A DNA stretch of 64,000 nucleotides from positions 2,666,001-2,730,000 of the forward strand of contig OZ244806.1 in assembly GCA_965220075.1 (NCBI GenBank). Direction: 5' to 3'. The position numbers were made by a program, and so were the translations under genes. Every line of letters starts with the position of its first letter. Positions within the stretch are counted from its first letter, which is position 1. Positions 44,511 through 52,175 of the stretch are shown one piece after another. The notes beneath the pieces were generated by a model. That model was not told where the DNA came from. It did no database searches and saw only the letters and a program-made list of their open reading frames with translations. This DNA is from G965220075 sp965220075. Its GTDB lineage: Bacteria; Chloroflexota; UBA11872.

Positions 44511-44918
44511 GTGCCCAAGATCGTCATACACGAGCGCGACGCGATGGTGGTGGACCGCGGCCACGGCGTGCGCAGCATCCCCTTGATGAACGGCGCCAGA
44601 GGCGCGGAGAACCTCACGACCGGCATGACGATCATGGCGCCGGGCGCCGGCTTGCCAATGCACTACCACGACACCGAGGAGTGCATCACGTGCGTGGAAG
44701 GCGAAGCCATGTGCAGCGTCGACGGCGAGGTCTACCGTCTCGAGCCGTTCGATCACATATGGATCGCCACCGGCTCGCACCACCGCTTCTGGAACGAGGG
44801 TGACGAGCCGATGCGCATCCTGTGGTCCTACGGGAAGCCGGAGGTGCTGCGCACGTTCGTCGACTCGGGAAAGACCGTGGGTCACCTGTCCAGCGACGAC
44901 GTAGCGGCAACGCGCTAG
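44511..44918 (+). CDS. Cupin domain-containing protein
   Basis: A 135-residue single-domain cupin. Cupin motif 1 is PMHYHDTEECITCVEGE (His, His, Glu metal ligands) and motif 2 is the region IWIATGSHHRFWNEGDEPM with a further His. Metal binding is therefore likely. GTG at 44511 follows a near-perfect CAGGAGGACT. Small cupins act as isomerases, dioxygenases or sensors, and nothing nearby decides. The 230-bp gap before it holds nothing I recognise. Confidence 0.85.
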   Translation: MPKIVIHERDAMVVDRGHGVRSIPLMNGARGAENLTTGMTIMAPGAGLPMHYHDTEECITCVEGEAMCSVDGEVYRLEPFDHIWIATGSHHRFWNEGDEPMRILWSYGKPEVLRTFVDSGKTVGHLSSDDVAATR

Positions 44919-45180
44919 GGCTTCTTCCGTCCGCGTGATTCGCGGGCGCGCCGCGTCCGGATCTCGCGGCGCGGCGACCAAATGCGGGTGGGTTGATTGC
45001 GCGCCTGCCTTCCCACAAGCAGGCGGGCGCCGAGAACCCAGGTGAGCGCAAGAGCCACACTCTCAATGCGGCGTGGAGGGCGGTTTGGGCGCCTTCGCAG
45101 AGCCCACGGTTATACGAGTCGACCGGCGGCCGCGTGCTAGGGTCGCGCCCGCTTGCAACCTGCCCACTGCGACCTCTGGG

Positions 45181-46050
45181 ATGCCCGGAATCGCGCTAGC
45201 GCTGGTGCTGAGCGCCGCCGTCCTGCATGCCAGTTGGAACCTGCTGGCAAAGAGCAGCCGCGGCGGCGTCAGCTTCTTCTGGCTTGCCCTGGCCGGTTCG
45301 GCCGTTCTGTATCTTCCCGCCTTCCTGGTGGCGCTGGTGCAGAACCCGATACCGCCGGAGGGCTGGCCGTGGATCGCGGCCACGGGGGTTCTGCACGCGG
45401 GGTACTTCTGGAGCCTTGCAACCGCCTACCGGCGAGCGGACCTCTCGGTGGCCTACCCGATCGCCCGCGGTCTCGGCCCGGCGATTGTGCTGGCCGTGAG
45501 CGCCGTGCTGCTGCGTGAGCCCATGACGTCGGTAGGAGTTGGGGGCGTAGTGGTCGTGGTAGCCGGCATCTACACCCTCAACGTCCGCGAGCTGTCCGGC
45601 CGCGGCCTGCTGGCGCCCGCGCTGACGCTGGTTCGACGGGAGGGCCGCTTTGCCGCGCTGACCGGCGTGCTGATCGGGACCTACACGCTGGTGGACAAGC
45701 AAGGCGTCGAGCTGGTTCATCCAATGGTTTACGTCTACCTCATGTTCGCAATCTCGCTGCTCGGTCTGAGCGTGCCGGCCGCGCGGCTTGGACGAGAGCG
45801 TATCTGGATTCACGCGCGCGCCGAGTGGCGGCGCACACTTGCGGTGGCTCTGCTGTGGGTTGCGGCTTACCTGCTGGTGCTAATCGCGCTGCGCCTGGCG
45901 CCCACGCCCTATGTGGCGGCGGCGCGCGAGGTGAGCATCGTCCTTGGGGCGGCCCTGGGCATCCTGGTGTTGCGCGAGCCGCGCCAGCCGCAACGGGTTC
46001 TTGGCGCAGCGCTCATTGCGGCGGGAGTAGCGGCGATCGGTTTGGCTTAG
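45181..46050 (+). CDS. EamA/DMT family transporter
   Basis: A 289-residue integral membrane protein with about ten hydrophobic segments in two EamA-like halves. It opens with IALALVLSAAVLHASWNLLAKSS, and each half ends in a helix typical of the family (VVVVVAGIYTLNVREL and ALIAAGVAAIGLA). The LREP motif occurs in both halves (LLREPMTS, LREPRQPQ). ATG at 45181 directly precedes the first membrane span. The family exports or imports metabolites such as amino acids and nucleosides; the substrate is unknown. It is convergent with ctaG. Confidence 0.85.
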   Translation: MPGIALALVLSAAVLHASWNLLAKSSRGGVSFFWLALAGSAVLYLPAFLVALVQNPIPPEGWPWIAATGVLHAGYFWSLATAYRRADLSVAYPIARGLGPAIVLAVSAVLLREPMTSVGVGGVVVVVAGIYTLNVRELSGRGLLAPALTLVRREGRFAALTGVLIGTYTLVDKQGVELVHPMVYVYLMFAISLLGLSVPAARLGRERIWIHARAEWRRTLAVALLWVAAYLLVLIALRLAPTPYVAAAREVSIVLGAALGILVLREPRQPQRVLGAALIAAGVAAIGLA

Positions 46051-46123
46051 AAAGACAACGCAACCGCAAGCGGCCGCATGCCCAGCGACTGCTTGGGACC
46101 CGCCAGGCGCGTGTGCAGCACCG

Positions 46124-46924
46124 TCAATGAGTCAGGCGTGGAGCTGCCCTATCCCCGTCCGGCGCGGCGCGCATGAAGCGGAGGAAATAAACCGTGAGCA
46201 CGGCCCAAAAGATCAGGACGCCACCCAGCTTCATGATGATCCCGCCGATGCGCTGGTCCTCGAGCGCGGAGACGGGCCACACGCGCGGCGCCAACTCGTA
46301 GGTCGGGTAGAGCGGCTCGGAAGCGAACACCAGAAGGGCGCTGAAGAACCCGGCTGGAATGGTGAGTAGAAGCAGATAGAGAAGCTGGAGCGGCGGGCTG
46401 GCGCGCGGCACACGCCGGCTCGTGGTGAGCACGGGCCACCACATCAACACGCCCGCCAGGGCCATCGAGATGTGCTCGGCGTCGTGCATAACGCGGTCCT
46501 GCAGCGCCAGCTGATACAGCGAGGGCACGTGCCACAGCCAAAACACCGCCGTGCTGATTGCCAGGGCGGACGGGACGCGCGTCAGGAATGCGAACGTGCT
46601 GCGTACGGGCGTCAGCCGCAAGAGTGGGTCGACCAGCCAATGGGGAAGTCCGGCGACGATAAGCCCGGGACCGATCATGCTGATGAGCATGTGCTGCACC
46701 ATGTGCATGCTGAATAGGGAAGTCTGGGCGAGGGAATCCACCGGCGGATGCAGGGCGACCAGAAACGCCAGCGCGCCGGTCGCGAAAGCCGCGATGCGCC
46801 AGCGCGAGACGGGCGCGGGCCGCTCGGGATTCAGCCCGCTGACCGCGTATAGATACGCGCCCACGAGCACGCAAAAGCCGAGGACGATCTCGGGGACGAG
46901 GTAGAACCCGCTGCTATCCGGCAC
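46124..46924 (-). CDS. ctaG: Cytochrome c oxidase assembly protein, CtaG (caa3_CtaG) family
   Basis: A 266-residue polytopic membrane protein of the CtaG family found with caa3-type oxidases in Firmicutes and Actinobacteria. The conserved HMVQHMLISMIGPGLI segment has a His pair, and WHVPSLYQLALQ and HDAEHISMALAGVLMWWPV carry further His residues, probably for copper handling. A LYPTYELAPRVWPVS loop is typical. It is the last gene of the oxidase operon and needed for assembly of the copper centre, by family knowledge. The start is GTG at 46924. Confidence 0.88.
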   Translation of the reverse strand: MPDSSGFYLVPEIVLGFCVLVGAYLYAVSGLNPERPAPVSRWRIAAFATGALAFLVALHPPVDSLAQTSLFSMHMVQHMLISMIGPGLIVAGLPHWLVDPLLRLTPVRSTFAFLTRVPSALAISTAVFWLWHVPSLYQLALQDRVMHDAEHISMALAGVLMWWPVLTTSRRVPRASPPLQLLYLLLLTIPAGFFSALLVFASEPLYPTYELAPRVWPVSALEDQRIGGIIMKLGGVLIFWAVLTVYFLRFMRAAPDGDRAAPRLTH

Positions 46925-47005
46925 GCGCTAAGTTCGCCTACAACCGCGGCAAGCCAGTTTGCATCAATCCAGCCCGCTTGCGCGCCGCTTGACCGGCCGG
47001 GTCCT

Positions 47006-47353
47006 CTACGCCCCCGCGGCTAGGAGGAAGAAGAGGAAAAGGACGACAACGATTGTCGAAGCGATGATAAACGGGAACAAGAAGAGCGCGGTGAACAGCC
47101 GGTCGTCCTGCCGCAGGTGCATGTAATACATCATGACGCCGGCGCCCTTCAGAAAAGAGAGCGCGAGCAATGCGGCGACGCTTCCCCCCCGCCCCAGGGC
47201 GTCGTTGATCGCCGCGACGCTGGGGATTGCGATCTCGACGATCGTTATTACGGTCAGCACCACCCCCACGACCACGTAGCCCATGTAGCCGTGGCGTTCG
47301 GTGTGCCCGCCAGCAGGCTGATCGGGGGCTGTGGGCGGGTCGTGAACGGTCAT
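47006..47353 (-). CDS. coxD: Cytochrome c oxidase subunit IV (COX4/CyoD-like)
   Basis: A 115-residue small membrane subunit with three hydrophobic spans (GYMGYVVVGVVLTVITIVEI, ALLALSFLKGAGVMMYYMHL, FIIASTIVVVLFLFFLLA). The second span with YMHLRQD is the hallmark of the bacterial subunit IV family. ATG at 47353 is 23 bp after the coxC stop. It probably stabilises the catalytic core. Confidence 0.88.
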   Translation of the reverse strand: MTVHDPPTAPDQPAGGHTERHGYMGYVVVGVVLTVITIVEIAIPSVAAINDALGRGGSVAALLALSFLKGAGVMMYYMHLRQDDRLFTALFLFPFIIASTIVVVLFLFFLLAAGA

Positions 47354-47376
47354 CGCGCGCGGTTCCTCGGGTCCAG

Positions 47377-47982
47377 CTAGATCAGGTAGATGAGCGTGAA
47401 AATGCCCACCCACACGAGGTCTACGAAGTGCCAGTAGAGACCCGCCATCTCGATGCCCCAAGTGGTGGTGGCGGTCCGATAGCGGCCACGGAACGAGTAC
47501 ACGATCACGGCAATTAGCCAAGCGAGGCCGATTCCAACGTGAGTGCCGTGAAAGCCGACCAGCGTGTAGAACGAAGCAAAGAACTGGTTGGTGGACGGCG
47601 TGAGGCCCTCCAGCACGAAGTCGTTGAACTCGACCACCTGGCCGCCGAGGAATATGGCCCCGAGCACGACCACTACGCCGAGCCAGAATCTGCCCCACCC
47701 CAGGCGGCCATTCCGAAAGGCGGCCAAAGCGAGCACCATGGCGAGACTACTGGTGAGGAGTACGAAGGTGGTGAATGACGTTAGAACCAGATTGAGGGCA
47801 CCTTGCCCGTAGTGATCGGGGTCCATGCCCAGCGTGTTGTTTCGGCTGATCAGAGTGACGACGATGAGGCTTCCGAAGAACATGCACTCCGAGCCAAGAA
47901 AGGCCCACATCGCGAGCTTACGGTTGTCGAGGCCGGTGGAGCTGTGGTGCTCGGTCTCGTGAGTCTCCGTTTGCACGCTCAT
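47377..47982 (-). CDS. coxC: Cytochrome c oxidase subunit III
   Basis: A 201-residue subunit with five predicted membrane spans, the short bacterial form. KLAMWAFLGSECMFFGSL and FYTLVGFHGTHVGIGLAWL match the family, and GLYWHFVDLVWVGIFTLIYL is the standard C-terminus. It protects the proton-pumping core. ATG at 47982 overlaps the coxA TGA stop (ATGA), so translation is coupled. Confidence 0.93.
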   Translation of the reverse strand: MSVQTETHETEHHSSTGLDNRKLAMWAFLGSECMFFGSLIVVTLISRNNTLGMDPDHYGQGALNLVLTSFTTFVLLTSSLAMVLALAAFRNGRLGWGRFWLGVVVVLGAIFLGGQVVEFNDFVLEGLTPSTNQFFASFYTLVGFHGTHVGIGLAWLIAVIVYSFRGRYRTATTTWGIEMAGLYWHFVDLVWVGIFTLIYLI

Positions 47983-49811
47983 GCGGCCGGCTCCTCGATC
48001 CAACCAATGAGGGCAATCGTGAAGACAAGCCCGCCGACCAGGATGAAGGCCTGGTGGAAGATGAGGCCCGAGGCAGCGGTCACGAGTCCCGCCGCGAGCA
48101 CGATCGGCCAGTAAGACGGGTTGGGCATGTGGATGTGGACCTCGGCGTCCTCGCCGTCGCTCTCGTCGGGGTGCGTAGTCACGGCGCCCGTGTGGCCTCC
48201 GCCGCGCTTGAGGTCCCAGGCGGGGTAGGGGCTCCCGACGACGGGGATCCGAGCGAAGTTGTAGACCGGCGGCGGCGACGGCGTGGTCCACTCCAAGGTC
48301 CCGCCGTCCCACGGGTCTGCGCCGGCGGGCGGTCCACGGCGAAGACCCCAAAGCAGATTGGCGGCGAAGATCAAGATCGAGAATCCGATGACGTAGGCGC
48401 CGACCGTGGACATCAGATTCCAGGCATCCCAGCCCATGTCGGCTGAGTATGTATTGATGCGGCGGGGCATCCCGTCGATGCCGAGGAAGTGCTGCGGCGC
48501 GAAGGCGAGGTTGAAACCGATCATCGTGAGCCAGAAGTGCACCTTGCCCCAGCCGTCGTGCAGCATCCGGCCAGTGAGCTTCGGGAACCAGTTGTAGATC
48601 CCCGCGAAGAGGCCCAGGATCGTTCCACCGAAGAGCACGTAGTGCAGGTGCGCGACCACGTAGTAGGTGTCCTGCACCTGCGCGTCCACGGGCGGCGCGC
48701 CAAGGCTTACGCCGGATAGGCCGCCGATGATGAACATCGCCACGAATCCGACGGCGAAGAGCAGGGGCGTCTTGAGGCTGATGGACCCGCCCCAGAGCGT
48801 GGCGATCCAGTTGAATATCTTCACTCCGGTGGGTATCGCTACGAGCATGGTGGTAAGGGCGAACGCCGTATCGGCCACGGGACCCAGCCCCACGGTGAAC
48901 ATGTGGTGCGTCCACACGCCGAAGCCGACGAGGGCGATGGCGGCGCCCGAGTAGGCAACCACGGCGTAGCCGAACAGCGGCTTGCGCGAGAAGGTCGGCA
49001 GGATCTCCGAAACGATGCCCATGGCGGGCAAGATGAGGATGTAGACCTCAGGATGCCCGAAGACCCAGAAGAGATGCTGCCATAGCACGGCGTCACCGCC
49101 CCCGCTGACCAGGAAGAAGCTGGTACCGAGAAAGCGGTCAAACAGCAGCAGCACCAGACCGATCGTGATAACCGGGAAGGCGAAGATGATGAGGAATCCG
49201 GTTATCAGCGTCATCCAGACGAACATCGGCATGCGGTTGAGGCTCATGCCGGGCGCGCGCATGTTGATGATGGTGATGATGAAGTTGATGGACGCCATGA
49301 TGGAGGAGGCGCCGAGGATCTGAAGTCCCAGCGCCCAGAAGTCGATTGCGTGCGTGGGATTGAACTCGATCGCCGTGAGCGGCGCGTAGCCGAACCAGCC
49401 GGCATTGGGCGCGCCGCCCGCCAGAAAGCCGAGGTTTATGAAAATGCCGCCAAACAGGTACACCCAGTAGCTGAGCGCGTTGAGGCGCGGGAATGCGACA
49501 TCGCGGGCCCCGATCATGAGCGGCACGAGCAGGTTGAAGAAAGCCGCGCTCAAGGGCATCAGCGCCAGGAACACCATGGTGGTGCCATGCATGGTGAACA
49601 TCTCGGTGAAGCGCTCGGCGCTCACGATGTCGAGCTCGGGTCGGGCCAGCTGCAAGCGCATGAGCAGCGCTTCCACGCCGCCCAAAACCAGGAAGCCGAG
49701 CGACGTGGCGAGGTACAGCACCGCGATGCGTTTGTGATCGACGGTCGTGATCCAACTCCAGGCAGTGCCGGCGAACGTGTGTGGTTGCGCGGTGGCCGTG
49801 ACGGTGGCCAT
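47979..49811 (-). CDS. coxA: Cytochrome c oxidase subunit I
   Basis: A 610-residue heme-copper oxidase core subunit with 12 or more spans. HGTTMVFLALMP contains a heme a ligand. WVFGHPEVYILILPAMG holds the His-Tyr crosslink and CuB His, with the Glu of type A1 enzymes. WTHHMFTVG gives the CuB His pair, and YYVVAHLHYVLFGG the heme a3 and a ligands. It reduces oxygen at the cytoplasmic membrane and pumps protons. A soluble C-terminal extension (about residues 520-610) ends in two further hydrophobic segments. Confidence 0.96.
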   Translation of the reverse strand: MATVTATAQPHTFAGTAWSWITTVDHKRIAVLYLATSLGFLVLGGVEALLMRLQLARPELDIVSAERFTEMFTMHGTTMVFLALMPLSAAFFNLLVPLMIGARDVAFPRLNALSYWVYLFGGIFINLGFLAGGAPNAGWFGYAPLTAIEFNPTHAIDFWALGLQILGASSIMASINFIITIINMRAPGMSLNRMPMFVWMTLITGFLIIFAFPVITIGLVLLLFDRFLGTSFFLVSGGGDAVLWQHLFWVFGHPEVYILILPAMGIVSEILPTFSRKPLFGYAVVAYSGAAIALVGFGVWTHHMFTVGLGPVADTAFALTTMLVAIPTGVKIFNWIATLWGGSISLKTPLLFAVGFVAMFIIGGLSGVSLGAPPVDAQVQDTYYVVAHLHYVLFGGTILGLFAGIYNWFPKLTGRMLHDGWGKVHFWLTMIGFNLAFAPQHFLGIDGMPRRINTYSADMGWDAWNLMSTVGAYVIGFSILIFAANLLWGLRRGPPAGADPWDGGTLEWTTPSPPPVYNFARIPVVGSPYPAWDLKRGGGHTGAVTTHPDESDGEDAEVHIHMPNPSYWPIVLAAGLVTAASGLIFHQAFILVGGLVFTIALIGWIEEPAA

Positions 49812-49860
49812 TAGCTGCGCGCCTCCGGTGCCGAAAGCGGGACGAGCCGGGACCGGGCGG

Positions 49861-50943
49861 TCACTGGAGTCCCCCCAGATAAATCACGAGAGCGTCGATC
49901 TCCTCATCGTTCAGCGGACTGGTGACCATCTTATTGCCTGGCTTGACGGCCTGAGGGTCGCTCAGCCATTTGGTGAGGTTCTCAGGCGTGTTTGGAAGGA
50001 TGCCGGACGCGATGTGCGCGCGGCCGCCCATGTGCGTGAGATCCGGCCCGATCACGCCCGCGGCGATGGTGCCGCGGATGGTATGGCAAGCGATGCAGCC
50101 GCCCTTAACCAAAAGCTCCTCGCCTTGCTGGGCGACCTCGCCTTGCGGGGGCGCGCGATCCTCGAGTTGTCGGGCCGCCCAGGCGTCGAACTGCTCCGGC
50201 TCCTCGACCACCACTGTGAGCTTCATCAGGGCATGCGCAACGCCGCAGAACTCGGCGCATTGTCCAATGAAGGTACCAACTTGCTCGGGAATCATGATCA
50301 AGCGGTTGGGCGGGCGCCCGGTCACCCGGCCCTGCTCGTCGCGTCGGACCGGGAACATATCGATCTTGCCGCGCAGCTGCGGGACCCAGAAGCTGTGGAC
50401 CACGTCCTCGCTCTCGACCTCGATCTCGACCTCGCGGCCGCGGGGAAGGTGCAGCTCGTTGGCGGTCACGACGCCCAAGTCGGGGTAGCGGAATTCAAAC
50501 CACCACTGATGGCCTATGGCCTGCACCTGCAAGGGATCGGCCTGTTGGGGCGGGCGAGCGTTGAAGAAGATCACTGGCAGGGTGACCGCCACCAAACCCA
50601 CGATCAAGACGGTGGGAGCGATGGTCCAGGCGATCTCGAGTCCCCGATGCCCATGCGTTTGGTTGGGAAGCGCATCGCCGCTGCGACGCCGGTAGCGAAT
50701 GAGCGCGTAGACGAGCGCGCCTTCGACCAAAACGAACACGGCCACACCGCCCCACAGCACGATTTGCAGGAGATCAAGCGAGCGGCGCGCCTGCTCGGTG
50801 GTCGGCTCGATCGTCGTTTGCGGAGTCGGACCGCATGCAACGAAAAGCGCGCCCGCCGCCAGCGTGACTAGAAGAAGCGCGAGCACGGGCCGGCGGCAAC
50901 GAGACGCCCCGACCGATGTCGGGCGCTCGCGCGAGCCAACCAC
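49861..50943 (-). CDS. coxB: Cytochrome c oxidase subunit II fused to cytochrome c
   Basis: A 360-residue protein. The N-terminus is a lipoprotein signal (LALLLVTLAAGALFVAC, lipid Cys37), followed by two membrane spans and the cupredoxin domain with the CuA site (GQCAEFCGVAHALM). The C-terminal ~80 residues form a heme c domain (GCIACHTIRG and a later Met in NKMVTSP). This subunit II-cytochrome c fusion defines caa3-type oxidases. The start is GTG at 50943. It is the first gene of coxB-coxA-coxC-coxD-ctaG and is divergent from the T-box operon. Confidence 0.94.
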   Translation of the reverse strand: MVGSRERPTSVGASRCRRPVLALLLVTLAAGALFVACGPTPQTTIEPTTEQARRSLDLLQIVLWGGVAVFVLVEGALVYALIRYRRRSGDALPNQTHGHRGLEIAWTIAPTVLIVGLVAVTLPVIFFNARPPQQADPLQVQAIGHQWWFEFRYPDLGVVTANELHLPRGREVEIEVESEDVVHSFWVPQLRGKIDMFPVRRDEQGRVTGRPPNRLIMIPEQVGTFIGQCAEFCGVAHALMKLTVVVEEPEQFDAWAARQLEDRAPPQGEVAQQGEELLVKGGCIACHTIRGTIAAGVIGPDLTHMGGRAHIASGILPNTPENLTKWLSDPQAVKPGNKMVTSPLNDEEIDALVIYLGGLQ

Positions 50944-51082
50944 GCTCAGGGCAGTCCGTCTATTCGTGTCGTCACGTCGCGCGAGGTATTAGTGCAGACG
51001 CTCACAAGCGCAAGGTCGGCGAAGCTTAGCATGGGGCAGGTAAATTCAGGCGCGCGCAGCTGATTGCCTAGATGCACGGCGC

Positions 51083-51110
51083 TTGACCCGCCAACACGCT
51101 GGCGTAACAT
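51083..51110 (+). promoter_or_regulatory. Candidate promoter for the T-box operon
   Basis: TTGACC (51083-51088) and TAACAT (51105-51110) are separated by 16 bp and resemble sigma-70 -35 and -10 boxes. Transcription would begin near 51117, just before the T-box stem I, which fits the expected leader length of about 300 bases. Confidence 0.45.
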
Positions 51111-51116
51111 TCGATC

Positions 51117-51415
51117 AGGATAGTCAACGGCCTTGACGGAGACAGGTCCGCAGGAGCTTCGATCCCAGCGAGCCCGGAGCGGTGTGAGCCGGGTGATCCA
51201 ATCCCTGCCGGATATCCCTCCCAAGCCACCAGCCCAACGCCCCGAGCGGGTAAGTAGACCTGGTCGGAGTTGCGCTCCGTTACGCAGCGCAGCGGCATTT
51301 GGCGATTGTCGCCACGCGCCGCACCGAGCGACTCGACGATCGTCGGGCAATGCGGGTGGTACCGCGGGTTAGCAACCCGTCCCGTGCACGGGACGGGTTT
51401 TTTGCTGGAGGCGGA
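51117..51415 (+). promoter_or_regulatory. T-box riboswitch leader (probable tRNA-Ile specifier) upstream of alaX-ileS
   Basis: The conserved T-box sequence GGGTGGTACCGCGG is at 51354-51367, followed by an intrinsic terminator (51376-51403). Upstream, GACGGAGACAGG resembles the stem I GA/K-turn motif, and AGCGAGCCCGGAGCGGTGTG with GAGCCGGG resembles the AG bulge and distal loop. The candidate specifier is ATC (Ile) at 51214-51216 in GGATATCCCTCCC, matching the downstream isoleucyl-tRNA synthetase. Uncharged tRNA-Ile should stabilise the antiterminator and allow transcription. The specifier call rests on position and context, not on a folded model. Confidence 0.85.
51376..51403 (+). terminator. 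Intrinsic terminator of the T-box leader
   Basis: CCCGTCCCGTG (51376-51386) and CACGGGACGGG (51387-51397) are perfectly complementary, followed by six T residues (51398-51403). It directly follows the T-box sequence, the position expected for the terminator that competes with the antiterminator. Confidence 0.9.
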
Positions 51416-52138
51416 ATGTCCAAGGACGGGCTTTACTACTCGGATTGTTACCTGCGGGAGTTCGAGGCAAGGGTTGTCAGCTCAGATCCCGAAGGCGTGG
51501 TGCTGGAAAGCACGGCTTTCTATGCGCGCGGCGGCGGACAGCCCTCGGACACGGGTGAGTTGCGGGCCGGCGGCGAATGCTGGCCGGTCACCGACGTGAA
51601 ACGCCGCGCGGGCGCCACGCTGCACGTCATAGAGGGTCTTCCGCCCGATCCGGGCGCCCTCGTGACCGGCGCGCTCGACTGGGAACGCCGCTACCGCTGC
51701 ATGCGCCTGCACACGGCGCTTCACGCCCTATCCGCCGTAGTCTGGAGCGGCTGGCAGGCCGACGTGACCGGCAGCCACATCTACGACGACGGCGCGCGCG
51801 CGCGCATGGACTTCTCCCTGGAGGGTGTCCGAATCAACGAGGTCAAAGACGACATCGAGCAGAGACTGAACGCCGAGCTGGCCGCGGAGCGCAACGTCAA
51901 CATCTATGACCTGCCTCGCGCGGAGGCGCTCGAGCTGCCCGACCTGATCCGCACCCATATCAATCTGGTGCCGGAGCGCATTGCGCGCATCCGCATCGTG
52001 GAGATAGAAGGGCTGGACCGCCAGGCCGACGGCGGCACGCACGTCGCCAACACGCGCGAAGTGGGCCGGGTGGAGATCGTCAACGCGGCCAACAAGGGCC
52101 GGATCAACCGGCGCCTGGAGATCGCGCTGGCGGAATGA
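51416..52138 (+). CDS. Alanyl-tRNA editing protein (AlaX-like deacylase)
   Basis: A 240-residue stand-alone relative of the AlaRS editing domain that removes mis-attached amino acids from tRNA-Ala. FYARGGGQPSDTGEL is the family entry motif. Zinc ligands are expected in HTALH (His99, His103) and DGGTH (His209), where Asp205 replaces the usual Cys of CGGTH, as in several bacterial members. ATG at 51416 has GGAG five bases upstream and is the first gene after the T-box terminator. Its cotranscription with ileS means an alanine quality-control gene is placed under isoleucine control. Confidence 0.85.
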   Translation: MSKDGLYYSDCYLREFEARVVSSDPEGVVLESTAFYARGGGQPSDTGELRAGGECWPVTDVKRRAGATLHVIEGLPPDPGALVTGALDWERRYRCMRLHTALHALSAVVWSGWQADVTGSHIYDDGARARMDFSLEGVRINEVKDDIEQRLNAELAAERNVNIYDLPRAEALELPDLIRTHINLVPERIARIRIVEIEGLDRQADGGTHVANTREVGRVEIVNAANKGRINRRLEIALAE

Positions 52139-52175
52139 TGACGCCACTCAAGCCCGCGCTGCATGAGGTGACGGC

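Noticed and set aside
47377..48915. A 512-residue minus-strand frame spanning coxA into coxC
   Set aside because: Only its last 201 residues are coxC. The upstream part is an out-of-frame reading of coxA, rich in Arg, Pro and His.
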